DNA of 64,000 nucleotides from Heloderma charlesbogerti (taxonomy: Eukaryota; Chordata; Lepidosauria; Squamata; Helodermatidae): assembly GCA_026122225.1 (NCBI GenBank), contig JANEZZ010001862.1:558001-622000 (forward strand), read 5' to 3'. Shown one piece after another: positions 1 to 12,083 of the stretch (the stretch's first letter is position 1; each line of letters opens with the position of its first letter). The notes below the pieces were generated by a model, which was not told the origin of the DNA, made no database searches, and saw only the letters and a list, made by a program, of their open reading frames with translations. The position numbers and the translations under genes are program-made.

Positions 1-3000
1 TATTGCTGTTTGACCCAAACCCTGAAAATATCTCAAGTTTCAAGATATTTCAGTGAGAACTGACAGTTCTTAGCACCTTCAGAATCAATAACTATTATTC
101 TGTTCACTTGTGAAAACCCTCTATTGTTTTTAAGGAATTATGGGGCCATGGCAAAGCAGCTTTCAAACAGAACGTTTTTTAAAAATCCAAATACAGACTG
201 AATACTATGAAAGAAAAGGTTAAGTATGTTTGTTACCAGAAAAGCAAACACAATGAACTAATAGCAGGAACTATAGTAACTACGCCCACCTGCTTCCTTC
301 AGATATTGCCAGCACTATGGAACTGAAAATATAACCAGAGGAGCTGGAAAAACCCCTATAACAAACATCTTTTGTTGGAAATTTGTCTTGTATTCTGTAC
401 TATAATGCTTCCAGGCACTGTAGTATGGGTAACCTTTCTATGCTACATAAATACAAACTTGCAGCCCAAATGTCAGATGAAGTTCTCTTGATTTTGTGGC
501 AAAGCAGCCAGTGCAAAACCTACTCTAAAAGAAATGAGGTCAAAATTGATTGACATCTAGCACACTGGAACTTTCAGTACTAAGAAATAGTGCAAGCACT
601 GAGCAAAATTCATAGAAAGACCTTACAAGAGATAGACGTTCAAGTTAAACTAATTATAATTAGCCTTCTTTTCTAGCAAAATGTTCTTGATATTCTTTTC
701 ATAAAAAATTAAGAAGCTTCTTGAACTTGCACTTCTAAAATAGGACTGAAAGCAATGCTGCAATTCTGCAATACTTATTATAACAAGAAAGCTTCAGTAA
801 ATAAATAATCAAAGATCAAACAACATGTGTTACCCAAATTGTGGAACACGTCCTTTGAAGTAAGGAACTGAATGTAGCTTCTCCACTCACGCTGAGTTTA
901 TGCATTTATCTTGCTTAAATAACAGGGATGACAACAGGATTCTTCAAGGAGGTAGATTTTAGAACAGCTTCATAAACTGGCACTAGTCTAACTGCCTATG
1001 CTAAACAGAAGTTGCCTCCAGGAAAGGAATGCAGTTCACATTATGTCCTTACATTATGTCCCCAGTGCCAGATAATAATTGAACTTTGGGGGGAGGGGAA
1101 GGAAAACTGTGTGAGAGAGAATGCAATTATATCTCCAGGAAGAAGATAAGCAGCTAAGGTTGTCCCATGGTTACAGGAGGGATGAGCAGCTGGTGGTGTC
1201 TGGAAGAGGACAAGCATTACAGAGTACCACTGCTGGGGTGGGTAGGTAGACAACCACTACTGAGTGGATGTTGGAAAGGATATGGAGAGCAACAGGAGTA
1301 GCCACCTTAACGCTGTTCCCACTGCACAATGCTTCAGTGTGACCTCCCTGTCTTCCAAGGAAAAAATCAAGAGTGACTTCCTCTGGAGTGGAAAGGTCTG
1401 CACTGTAAATCTCAAGTGTTGCAAAGAGATCAGCTACAAGGTACTTCCACAAGACAAAAGAGAAATGTCTGTATATGATGGTGATGCAACCCAACTACCT
1501 TGGGAATGAGTCAATGGCCCAGGTGGTTGACAAGATTTCTCCTTCTGTGTCCCTCCAGCCACGTAGAGCCAAAGACGTTCCCTGGTTTTGAAGGGAGTTG
1601 TACTGTGCCCATCTTTTGGCAGAAACAAATCCTAGCAAACTAACACAAAACATCAGAAACAGTAAGAACATTCATTGGTAGCAAATCAGGTTTCATAGAT
1701 GAGCTTCTTAGCTATCACAGCAAAAGCTCTCCAGAAATCATACAGCTGATGGCAAAAAGCTATAAGCTTAATATTTAGTTCAAAGAATAGTCAAAAGCTA
1801 ATAACTATAACCATGTCAGAGATCAATACAACTTAGTTTCCACGTTGCAATCTACGGTTCAGAATACAAGGCAAGGGGCTCGAATGATTCCTGGTGTAAA
1901 CCATCCCAGGCAATCAAAAGCAAGGATTCTAGAAAAAGACCTAAGTAAATCCACACATGCAGAGATATAGCCCAACCTTGAAACCGTCATTGTTATCTCC
2001 CGGCTACATGGGTCAAGGCCTATCAAATCGAAGCATCAAAACATAGGTTAAAGAGTAAGCCCAAAGTAAACCCAAACACGCAGAAATTTTGACAACCATA
2101 ACTTCCACTTTGGTATCTCTACACTACATGGATCAAAACACAGAAAAATCGAAGTGTCACGACCAGTCCAAGCCAGCAGGGCTTCTGGGCTATCGAAGAC
2201 GAAGATACACAATCCACAGTGAACAAGAATTCAGGGTCTATGAAAAGTATAACAATACCTTCCCTGACAGGTTCTTAATGATTCAGAGATCATATAGACA
2301 ATTCAGATGAAACAGACTAAGTCTTGGTGAGAAGTTTTCTTAAATCTGGGGCCCGATCCACTCAGGGCCCTCACTAACCAGATTCGAAGATACCAATATG
2401 ACTCAAGTCTATTTGTGTGAAAGAATGATATGAGTTTACTGATAGAAAATGGATGCAGATAATGAAAGCTTAAAGAAACCTTACACAAGCCCCTTGATTT
2501 GCAGTCCAGTCACTCAGGTTCTCATGAAGTGACAGGCATGGTCCCAAGGGGGCTGTTTCCTGAGCAGGTGGCATACCACCTCCTCTCCGTTGAGAACAAC
2601 TGAGCAGGCCAATCTGCTCAGGATTTGATAGGGCTTTTCTCATCACACTGTCAGAAGACACCCATACACCCCTCCCTTCACCCAGAAAGAGAAAAGGGGG
2701 CACCTCATTCTTGGCAGAAAAACAGTTCTCATAGCAAAGAAAGAGCATCCTTATCACCTAGAAGGTACACACTGTACAAAGCAGGCATTGTGCATTATCC
2801 ATCTCTTGTTAATAGCAGGAAGTGCTGATCTTCACTGTATGCAAATACAGCTATGTGAACCAACCATAACTTCATAAAAATTGCCCACTGCTCTAAGAAA
2901 TTAGTATATATATGCCACTAGACACTGCATATGACTGTGTAAATTCACACCTGACTCCTCGCCACTCTTGTGAAACCAAATCCAATACAGAAGTGTTTCT

Positions 3001-3689
3001 TGCAGCGCAGACAGTGGCACTATATGATGCACAATAAAAGATGGACATTAAAAACAATGTTCCATACCAAAGCTCCCAGCCTGGGTATCGGCTTAAAAGC
3101 AAAGGTGGGGCTGCACTAATATACCCCCTAACTGACAGGGGATCTTAGCCCATAAATAAAACCTATGCCAAAAAGGGCATTCTTATTCTGCCCTCTGGAG
3201 TTGACACATCAATCTGTGTGGTGCCTCTGAACCCCCCACCCCTTCTGCTATTTTCACATGGAGAGGCTGTTAGGTATCTTAACTATAGGCATTAATTCAA
3301 GGTCAACCACTAGCAGCTGGACAGGAGAATCTCACTCCCCTCTGCTTTCCTCTGAGAAAAATGACAGAGATAAGCTCACATTTATTCTGACATTCCACAG
3401 GCTGAAACGAGCCCCAACTTCATCTTGCCATTACATGAATAACTAGGAATAGCCAAACTCTTAGGTATAGCCAAACTACTGAACTGGGCTCCAAACTCTC
3501 CCAGACCACTTCTGATCAGATTCTGACTGAAACTATAGACTGGACAGGAGTGGGGGGCAATGAAACTAGCGGGATGATTAAGAGTGAAGTTGGCAGAAAA
3601 CTTGGAGGAAGTCCAGCCAAACATGGGCTACAGCCCATTTGAAGGGCTATTCCATGTTGGTGATGGCAGTCAAGAACTCATAATCTGCC
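1..3689. other. RAPGEF6 intron 5 (part), no recognisable gene
   Basis: AT-rich intronic sequence. I see only short, uninterpretable open frames. A diverged tandem duplication at 1937-2158 is listed separately. No exon of RAPGEF6 and no clear mobile element was recognised. Confidence 0.5.
1937..2158. repeat. Diverged tandem duplication, unit about 100-120 bp
   Basis: Segments 1937-2036 and 2057-2158 share a colinear series of words: AAG-CC-AAGTAAA-CCA, ACATGCAGA/ACACGCAGA, GGTATCTC-like, CTACATGG-TCAA and AATCGAAG-ATC/TGTC. Divergence is high, so the duplication is old. It is not related to any family I know. Confidence 0.5.
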
Positions 3690-4713
3690 ACCATTGAATC
3701 CACATTGACAGGTCTTTAAAGCAGTCAAAAGCCTATTACATTCTGGGCCATGAGAAGAAACTGTAAACCACTTCGTAGCCTGTGGTGACCAACCTGCACA
3801 ACACTTTGAAGATAAAATTGTTTGTATCTGTGCCTACTTTGATGCCATAGTTTATACAGGTCTAGTTGATATAACTCTGGTCTCTGCTTGTCCAGTTATA
3901 ATAGATAATTCTCAATCTGTACAGCCTGAGGATGTTTACAGAATCTTAGCAAGGTGAAAGCTACCACATAGGTGCTTGACCCTTGCTCTTCCTGGCTTAT
4001 AAAAGCAGCCGGGGGGGGGGGGACACGACTTGCCAAGTGGTAAAAGTAGTGAATGCCTCTTAATGAGGCATGAGTCCATCATACCTAACAGAGGCAGTGG
4101 TGAGACCTTTGTTTTAAAAAAAATGTTTCCCTGAACATACTGGGTAATTTCCACCCAGCGTCCAATATTCCATTTGGGGGGAAAGTGTTGGAGCGCATGG
4201 TGGCATCTCAACTCTAGGTGTTCCTGGATGAGGCGAATTATCTTGATCCATTTCAATCTGGCTTCAAGCCTGGTTATAGGACACAGACTAAGTCGGTCAC
4301 CTTGTTGGTCAGTCTATGGCAGGAACTGGACAAGGGGAATATGTCCCTGTTGGTTCTGCTGGACCTCTCAGCTGCTTTCAGTATCATTGACTATGGTATC
4401 CTTCTGAGTTGTCTTTCTGTGATGGGACATGGAATCATTGTTTTATGGTGATTCTGATCCTTCTTGGAGGGACCATTTCAGAAGGTGGTGTCAGGGGACT
4501 CCTATTTGACACTGTTGCCACTGGCCCATGGTGTCCCTCAGGGTCCCATATGGTCCGTCCATCCTTTACTCTTTAACATATACATGAAAAAGCTGAATAA
4601 GGTTGTCTGGAGTTTGGGGGTTTGGTGATAACTCTGTTGATGATAACTCTGTCTCTCCTTTGCATCTGAATCCAAAGAAGCTATTTTAGTTCTGAATCAG
4701 TGTCTGATGTCAG

Positions 4714-4770
4714 ATATTTATTTATTTCTACACCGCCCAATAGCCGAAGCTCTCTGGGTGGTTCATAAAA
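4714..4770 (-). mobile_element. 57-bp LINE 3' tail insertion with target-site duplication
   Basis: On the minus strand it reads AACCACCCAGAGAGCTTCGG followed by CTATTGGGCGGTGTAGAAATAA and a TTTA-type tail. That is the 3' end of an L2-like LINE or dependent SINE. ATGTCAG flanks it on both sides (4707-4713 and 4771-4777). It interrupts the L2 RT region. Confidence 0.65.
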
Positions 4771-4793
4771 ATGTCAGTAACGGACTGGATACA

Positions 4794-4890
4794 AACTGAA
4801 GCCTAATCTAGAAGTGCTCTTGATTTGATCAGTCTGGGTGAACAAACTGAAGCCTAATCTAGAGGTGCTCTTGATTTGATCAGTCAAAAG
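4794..4890. repeat. Tandem duplication, 51-bp unit
   Basis: AAACTGAAGCCTAATCTAGA and the bases after it occur twice (about 4794-4844 and 4845-4890) with one difference. The unit is part of the decayed L2 and encodes the KLKPNL-like relic. Confidence 0.8.
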
Positions 4891-5085
4891 GCACATCAGG
4901 GAATAGGGATTTATCTGTGGTGGATGGGGTCACATTCTTCTTGAGCACCCAGTTTTGCAGTTTGGGTGTACTCCTAGATTCAATCCTGAACCTGAATGCC
5001 GAAGTTTCAGTGGCCAGGAGTGCATCTGAATATCTGGAAAAGTCTTAAGACAGTGACATATGCTTAACCATGTCCCATTTGGACT

Positions 5086-5688
5086 GGCCCCATCACTTCC
5101 TGGCATATAGAAGGGGAAGAAATGGAAGCAGTGACAGATTTTACTTTCTTGGGCTCCAAGATCACCGCAGACGGTGACTGTAGCCATGAAATTCAAAGAT
5201 GTTTGCTCCTTGGGAGGAAAGCTATGGCAAACCTAGATAGCATAGTAAGAAGCAGAGACATCACCTTGCCGACAAAGGTCCATCTAATCAAAGCTATGGT
5301 TTTCCCAGTAGTAACGTATGGTTGTGAGAGCTGGACTATAAGGAAGGCTGAGCGCCGAAGAATTGTTGCTTTCGAACTGTGGTGCTGGAGAAGACTCTTA
5401 CGAGTCCGCTGGACTGCAAGGAGGTCAAATCAGTCCATCCTAAAGGAAATCAACCCTGAGTGCTAATTGGAAGGACAGATACTGAAGCTGAAGCTCAAAT
5501 ATTTCGGCCACCTAATGCGAAAAGAAAACTCATTGGAAAAGACCCTGATGCTGGGAAAGATTGAAGGCAAAAGGAGAAGGGGGCGGCACAGGATGAGATG
5601 GCTAAATAGCATCACCGATGCAATGAATATGAACTTGAGCACACTCCGGGGGAGAGCGGAGGACAGGAAGGCCTGGCGTGCTATGGTC
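5086..5688 (+). mobile_element. BovB (RTE) LINE, 5'-truncated, left part
   Basis: Frames at 5122-5466 and 5467-5688 encode the C-terminal part of the BovB reverse transcriptase protein: FLGSKITADGDCSHEI, VVTYGCESWTIRKAERRR, YFGHLMR and KIEGKRRRGRHRMRW. A TAA at 5464-5466 splits the frame. The element breaks off at TGGTC (5684-5688), where a CR1 begins, and its last about 60 bp reappear at 9875-9935. Confidence 0.9.
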
Positions 5689-5929
5689 ATAGAATCATAG
5701 AATCATAGAATAGTAGGGTTGGAAGGGGCCTACAAGGCCATCGAGTCCAACCCCCTGCTCAATGCAGGAATCCAAGTCAGAGCATCCCTGACAAATGGCT
5801 GTCCAGCCTCGTCTTGAAGGCCTCCAGTGTGGGAGAGCCTACCACCTCCCCAGGTAATTGGTTCCATTGCCGTATTGCTCTGACAGTCAGGAAGTTTTTC
5901 CTGATGTTCAGCTGGAATCTGGCTTCCTG

Positions 5930-8458
5930 TCACTTGAGCCCATTATTCCGTGTCCTGCACTCTGGGATGATCAAGAAGAGATCCTGGCCTTCTTCTCTGT
6001 GACAACCTTTCAAGTACTTGAAGAGTGCTATCATATCTCCCCTCAGTCTTCTCTTCTCAAGGCTAAACATGCCCAGTTCTTTCAGTCTCTCCTCATAGGG
6101 CTTTGTTTCCAGTCCCCTGATCATCTTTGTTGCCCTCCTCTGAACCCTCTCCAGTTTGTCTGCATCCTTCTTAAAGTGTGGTGCCCAGAACTGGACACAG
6201 TACTCCAGATGAGGCCTAACCAGTGCTGAGTAGAGGGGAACTAGTACTTCCCGGGATTTGGAAGCGATGCTTCTATGAATGCAGCCCAAAAGAGCATTTG
6301 CCTTTTTTGCAGCCACATCACATTGTTGGCTCATATTCAGCTTGTGATTGACAACAATTCCAAGATCCTTCTCGCTCGTAGTGTGGTTGAGCCACGTATC
6401 CCCCATCTTGTAACTGTGCATTTGGTTTCTTTTTCCTAGGTGCAGAACTTGGCATTTGTCCCTATTAAATGCCATTCTGTTGTTTTCTGCCCAGCACTCC
6501 AGTCTATCCAGATCACGTTGAATTTTGTTTCTGTCTTCCAAAGTATTAGCTATCCCTCCCAATTTTGTGTCATCTGCAAATTTGATCAGCATTCCCTGCA
6601 CCTCCTCCTCCAAGTCATTAATCAAAATGTTGAAGAGCACTGGGCCCAGGACTGAGCCCTGCGGTACCCCACTCGTTACCTCTCCCCAGCTTGAGAAGGT
6701 CCCATTGATAAGCACTCTTTGAGTCCGATTCTGTAGCCAACTGTGGATCCACCGGATCGTTGTTTCATCTAGCCCACTTCGAGCTAGTTTGCTCATCAGG
6801 ATATCATGGGGCACTTTGTCGAAAGCTTTGCTGAAGTCGAGGTATATGATGTCTACAGCATTCCCACGGTCTACAAGGGAGGTTACTTGATCAAAAAATG
6901 AGATCAGATTTGTCTGGCAGGACTTGTTTTTGACAAATCCATGTTGGCTTCGAGTAATCACGGCATTGCTGTCAAGGTGCTTCCAGATGGATTGCTTTAT
7001 GATCTGCTCCAGAATTTTCCCAGGGATTGATGTCAGACTGACTGGTCTGTAGTTCCCAGGTTCCTCCTTTTTACCCTTTTTGAAGATAGGGACAACGTTA
7101 GCCCTCCTCCAGTCATCTGGCACTTCCCCCGTCCTCCATGATTTCTCAAAGACAATAGACAGCGGTTCTGAGAGTTCTTCTGCCAGTTCCTTTATGACTC
7201 TAGGATACAGTTCATCTGGCCCTGGAGATTTGAACTCATTCAAAGTAATGAGGTGTTCCTTGACCATATGCCTGTCGATCTCAAGCTGCAATCCTGCCCC
7301 TTCAGCCTGTACTTCGCCTTTGCCAGGGGGGTCATAGACCCTCTTTTGGGAGAAGACTGAGCCAAAGTAGGAATTGAGCACCTATGCCTTTTCTTTGTCA
7401 TCTGTTATCATTTTGCCATCCTTATTTAATAGCTGAACCACCATTTCTTTCCTCTGCCTTTTACTATGCACGTAGCTGAAGAAAGCCTTTTTGTTGTTTT
7501 TAGCATCCCTCGCTAACCTCACCTCGTTCTCCGCTTTAGCCTTCCTGACGCCATCCCTGCAATTCTGTGCTACCTGCCTGTACTCTTCCTTTGTTACTTG
7601 GCCTTCTTTCCACTTCCTATATGTGTCCTTTTTTGTTTTCAGGTCATCCCTAAGCTTTTTGTGAAGCCACATTGGCTTCTTCTGTTGTTTTCCACCTTTT
7701 CTTCTTGTTGGAATTGTTTGTGATTGTGCCTTGAGAATTTCCTTTTTTAAAAGTTCCCACCCATCTTGGACTCCTTTTCTCGCTAGCATTGCTTGCCATG
7801 GGACCTTACTGATCATTGTTCTGAGTTTATGAAAATCAGCTTTCCTAAAATCCAGGGTACGCGTTTGACTACACTCGGCTTTTGCTTCCCTTAGAACCAA
7901 GAACTCAAGTACAACATGGTCGCTTTCCCCCAGAGTTCCTGTAACTGCTACTTTATCCACTAAGTCATCTCTGTTGGTTAGGATCAAGTCAAGGATAGCC
8001 GATCCTCTAGTTCCTTCCTCTACTTTCTGTAGGAGGAAGTTATCTGCCACACAAGTCAGGAATTTCCTGGAGGGGCCATGTTTTGCAGAATTTGTCTCCC
8101 AACAAATATCGGGGAAATTGAAGTCCCCCATTACTACTACATCATGCTTCCTTAAAACATTGGCTATTTGCTTTTCAAAAGTTTCATCCTTGTCTCCTCC
8201 TTGATTGGGTGGCCGGTAGTAGACTCCGACCACCAGGTTCCTTTTATTCTTTGCTCCATTTATTTCAACCCAGATGCTCTCGATGGGGCTACCAAGCTCC
8301 TCCTCCTGTATTTCTGTGCAGAGATATGTATTTTTCACATACAGTGCAACCCCACCTCCCTTTCTGTTCCTCCTGTTCTTTTTGAACAAGTTATATCCTT
8401 CAACTGCTGTATTCCAGTCATGAGAGTCATCCCACCAAGTCTCAGTTATACCTATCAA
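5930..8458 (-). pseudogene. CR1 ORF2: endonuclease plus reverse transcriptase, with in-frame stops
   Basis: Reading from 8458 down, the AP-like endonuclease shows GITETWWDD, VVGVYYRPPN, MGDFNFPDICW and a GESDHV motif. The reverse transcriptase follows with NYRPVSLTSI, YLDFSKAFDKVPH, GVPQGSVLGPVLFN and the catalytic FADDTKLGG. A TAG at about 7382-7384 separates the two halves in the same frame. A second in-frame TAA lies at 8488-8486, with recognisable coding (YTNAQSMGNKQNEL) upstream of it. In the family this protein nicks the target and reverse-transcribes the element RNA. The stops make this copy inactive, but its core motifs are intact. Confidence 0.92.
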
Positions 8459-8685
8459 GTCATAATTTCCCTCCTGTATTAAGAGTTAAAGTTCGTTCTG
8501 TTTGTTTCCCATACTCTGGGCATTAGTATATAGACATCGAAGACCATGTGCTTCATAGTCTGGCTTTCTTCCTACATGTGTCTGAAGACTATTACTGGGC
8601 GCTATCAGAGCTGTTCTCTCCGTTGCAGTGCATGCGCCTATGTCCATCGTTACCCCCAACATTACATCTCCCTTCCCCGTAGGAT

Positions 8686-9710
8686 TCAGTTTAAAGCCCT
8701 CCTGATGAAGTTCTTCATGCTGTGGCCAAACACATTCTTCCCAGCCTTTGTGAGGTGCAACCCGTCCCTAGCCAACAGCCCATCTCCCAGGAAGTATAGG
8801 CCGTGGTCCCAGAATCCAAATCTCTCTCGTCGGCACCACCTTCGTAGCCAGTCATTCACCCAGAGTAATTTCGTTCCCTTTCTATCCCTCTTCTAACTAC
8901 TGGAAGGATGGATGAGAAAACTATCTGGGCCCCAAAGTTCTTGAGTTTCCTTCCCAAAGCTTCAAAGTCTGACGTGATTTCTTCGTAGCTCCGCTTGGCG
9001 GTATCATTTGTTCCCACATGGATGAGAAGAAAGGGATACCTGTCAGTGGGCTTTATGAGTGCAGGCAACCTTTCAGTCACGTCTCTAATCTGTCCTCCCG
9101 GGAGACAACATACCTGGCGAGTCCACGGGTCTTCGCGACATACTTGGGTCTCGATCCCACGCAGCAAGGAGTCTCCCACTACTACCACTCTTCTCTTCTT
9201 CTTCTTGTAGGCCTGGGTTTCATCGCCTCTGTTTGACTGACCTTTAGCCTCTTGCTCACTCTCATGTAGGTTCCCCTGTGATTCTTCCTCTGCAGGCTGT
9301 CCTCCAGTCTCATCTGCAAGTACCTGGAATCGGTTCCACAGCTCCACTGCTTCCACTGGTGCAGAGTGGCGTCTAGTTCTTCTTCTCCTAACTGTCACCG
9401 TTTTCCAAGGAGTATCCTCTATTCCATTTTTCTTCACCTCAGCATTTCCCACTGCCTCATCTTGCTGTTGCTCTTCAAGCTTCTGGTCTGCCCTTTGCTG
9501 CTGTAGTTCCCCCATTCTGTCCAAGAACTCTTTGTGTTCTCTTATTCCCCGGAGGGTCGACAGTCGCCGCTCCAGTCCACTTACTTTTTCCGCCAGCAGC
9601 GTGATCAACTTGCACTTGTTGCAGGTGTAGGCCATGTTGTTCTCAGGCAAGAAAACAAACATGGCACACACCTTGCAGGTCACCACCACTGGAGAGTCTT
9701 GTCCTTCCAT
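8686..9710 (-). pseudogene. CR1 ORF1: zinc-finger, coiled-coil and SGNH-esterase protein, frameshifted
   Basis: The start at 9710 (MEGQDSPV) is followed by a CKVC...CNKC cysteine pair set and a Leu/Glu-rich coiled-coil. Then comes an SGNH/GDSL hydrolase with block I VVVVGDSLLRG, block III HVGTND and, after a frameshift near 8875, block V DGLHLTKAG, ending at a TGA at 8688-8686. CR1 ORF1 esterases are a known family feature, thought to act in RNP or membrane association. All three catalytic blocks (Ser, Asn, Asp-His) are present, split by one frameshift. Confidence 0.88.
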
Positions 9711-9874
9711 AGCCTCTTTTCCCTTTTTGTGTCTAGCTTTGTGATTGTTCTAGACTAGCCTGTGCCTGCTCCTCTACTCAGTAGAGGTTAAAAGCAGAGT
9801 CCCACTGGTGTGGAAGTGTGTGTTACAAGACAAATAAATGAAAAAAAGTTAGTAAAAAAAAATAAAAAAAATGT

Positions 9875-9935
9875 TGGTCCATGGAGTCACGAAGAGTCGG
9901 ACACAACTTAACAACTGAACAACAACAACAACATG
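9875..9935 (+). mobile_element. BovB 3' terminus, right part
   Basis: TGGTCCATGGAGTCACGAAG followed by AGTCGGACACAACTTAACAA and a CAA-repeat tail is the canonical BovB 3' end. It directly continues the BovB interrupted at 5688; TGGTC is present on both sides of the inserted CR1. Confidence 0.9.
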
Positions 9936-9960
9936 CTCTATGTGGGGCTGCCTCTGAAAA

Positions 9961-12013
9961 GTGTTCAGAAATAGAGAAGGAACAAGGATAAGAAGGAAGA
10001 GAAACAGTTTGGTTTAAAGCAGTAATCCCCAAAGGGGCAAAATACATAGAGTATGGAAGACATGAGGACAGGCAAGCAGTCTGTGCAAACCGTATGATGC
10101 AGTGGGTAGAGACAGCATCAGACTTCTAGGTCCGGAACAATGTGATGGCAGTGACAAGCTTTTATTGATGTAGTAAAACGTTTCTGAAGTACTGATCTAG
10201 GAGGAACTCTGGCAGTCTCACATCTTATTTTACCTGTCTGGGGCACATTAGATTTATTTGTTTTTTCTCTTTACAACATAATCCAAACCCTGAAAACAAC
10301 TGAAAAATCAAAAAGGATTTGGAATTAAAGAATAATTTGGAGAAGATTTCCTACTCTATTCCATAGTAAAAATACGACAGGAAAAGACACTGCTATTCAT
10401 GGTATTACAGCCCTATGGTATGTAAGCTGGTTTGTTGCTGATGGGCGTTTTAACTGATTGGATGCTCTTTATTTCATTTATTGCTGTGTTTTAATTGTTT
10501 GTATGTTTTAATCACAATTCTGATTTGTTTATATGTTTTAATCACAATTCTGGTTTTACGTGAATTATATTATTGTAAGTGACCTTAAGCAGAATTTTGG
10601 CAAAAACGCGGATATAAAGCTAATGAATTAAATATTAAAATCACTGAGAGGTAAGAAGGATTGTTCTCATAGCAGAACTCCTGATTACCAAGGGAGGTCA
10701 ATGCGTTTCAATATATTAGTATTAATAGTTGTAGAAATAAAGGCTCAATTTAAAAAATGTCTTCCTACTAAGCAGGATTGTTTGCAAGCTATACATTCCA
10801 AAAGAGACTATCAAAATGTATGAGCACATGCCTCCCTACTATAGAAGTAGGCAAAGAATATATCCAAAAATATTGGAGCAAATACCTAGATCAATGGGTT
10901 ATACAAAAACATTGACCAGAAAGCTAGCATGTGGTGACTACTGTAAAACGACATGACTTCAAGAAAGCAAAGGCTTAAAAAAACCACATACAGAGGAGAT
11001 GATCTCCCATGTAAGAACTGATAACGATACATCCAAAGAAAATATAAGGTATCTGATGTTTTCAATAATGTCTTACTGGATCCAGCTTTAACCTGAACTT
11101 GCTGGCAAGACACGAAAGGAGTTAAAAAATAATAATAGGTCACAGGCATATATCAAAGCATCAGCATTGGACAGTAAGCCATTAAAGCACACTTGAAAGG
11201 CTCAGATTTCCTAAGCCCTATCTTAGGTTTTAAAAAATGAAAGGCATTCTATAAATTAGCCTTTTTAAGTGAAGCATCCCTACCTCTTTATAAAACAGAG
11301 ATTAAGACCCATAAAAAGAAAAGTATTTTATTTCTGAACTGCTCTTACAGCTGAGTACCTTAATACATTTTTCTGTACTTCAAACTGAAAGTTCCAGCCT
11401 ATGCTCAGAGAATATGCTGTAGAATTCTATTCTGATAACTTTTTAAATATTTGGAAGTGGTGAACAAGTCTTATTTCAATTTGCTTGGTCTTCTCCAAGA
11501 TAAACACACACACAATCTCTTAGACAACACTAAGATATAAGGCATTGCAAAACCACAAAATGAAAAGTTGTGAATTATGTGGTGCATAAGCTAATGAGTG
11601 ACAGGAACAGAATAAAATTAAACTGCACCACATGCAGCAGGGGAAGATAAACATGTTAGTTATCAGGATATCTCAGGATATCTGCAGATTATAAAAGGAT
11701 TATGAGCCAGTAGTATGATATTGTGTCAATGCACACAAAATGCTTTATGATAAGTAAGGCATCTCTAATAGGGACAGGGAAACATTGGTACAGGGCACAC
11801 AGAACTCATAATATACAGTATTTGCTATTCTGTTACCCCATTAACTCAAGCTTTGATTCATATAAGAAATGCCTAAGAGTGAATATAAAAGATCAGGGAA
11901 TGGCACTGAACTGTAGTAGAAAGCTCTGTAGTTACAGCCAGTGAACATAACAAAGAGTATTCCCACCTCTTCATGAAAGTCTCAGAGAACCAATTTTAAT
12001 GGTCTACTCTTAC
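9961..12013. other. RAPGEF6 intron 5, proximal part
   Basis: AT-rich intron with no gene. A decayed LINE 3' tail lies at about 10420-10640 and is listed separately. Otherwise I see nothing beyond short A- or T-rich runs. Confidence 0.5.
10420..10640 (+). mobile_element. Decayed L2-like LINE 3' end
   Basis: A segment rich in TTTTAATTG and TTTTAATCACAATTCTG (the latter phrase repeated twice, about 10507-10553) leads into GTAAGTGACCTTAAGCAGAA, TTTTGGCAAAAA-GCGGATATAAA and an AATAAAT-like tail. This is the standard L2-type 3' end of reptile genomes. Confidence 0.6.
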
Positions 12014-12083
12014 CACAATCATTTCAGAAGGTTCCAATACAATACACTCGCAACCTCTTTTTCCTCCAGATTGCTTGCCAAAA
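12014..12083 (-). CDS. RAPGEF6: RAPGEF6 coding exon 5 (residues 94-117)
   Basis: A 70-nt exon between a long polypyrimidine tract ending CTCCTCAG and donor GTAAGAGT (12013-12006). It completes a Ser codon and encodes FGKQSGGKRGCECIVLEPSE then MIV, ending in phase 0. CIVLEPSEMIVV closes the first cNBD in RAPGEF6 and RAPGEF2. The upstream intron 4 (12084-27332, 15.2 kb) carries most of the young repeats of the window. Confidence 0.94.

Larger units (their letters stand above)
3690..5085 (+). mobile_element. Old L2 LINE fragment (reverse transcriptase region)
   Basis: Broken reading frames match L2 ORF2 in order: an upstream segment around 3800-4000, the RT entry motif YLDPFQSGF at about 4235-4265, LLVLLDLSAAF at about 4350-4380, a FNIYMK-like relic near 4575 and a KLKLNPD-like relic near 4800. 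It is strongly decayed by stops and frameshifts compared with the L2 at 44.4 kb. A short stretch resuming at 9936-9960 (ALYVGLPLKSVQ-like) is the same L2 continued beyond the inserted BovB. Confidence 0.75.
5689..9874 (-). mobile_element. Near full-length CR1 LINE
   Basis: The 3' end lies at low coordinates and carries the diagnostic CR1 octamer tail (ATTCTATG repeats, minus strand of 5689-5712). The 3'UTR is followed by ORF2 (RT then endonuclease, read upward) and ORF1, with a short T-rich leader near 9875. It is about 4.2 kb and inserted in a BovB. ORF2 has only two in-frame stops and ORF1 one frameshift, so the copy is young. The five bases TGGTC at both borders may be a short target duplication. 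Confidence 0.93.

Noticed and set aside
1..12013. Search for RAPGEF6 exon 6
   Set aside because: The expected Arg-rich RRRFRKIN-type segment on the minus strand was not found, so the exon is assumed to lie beyond the left edge.
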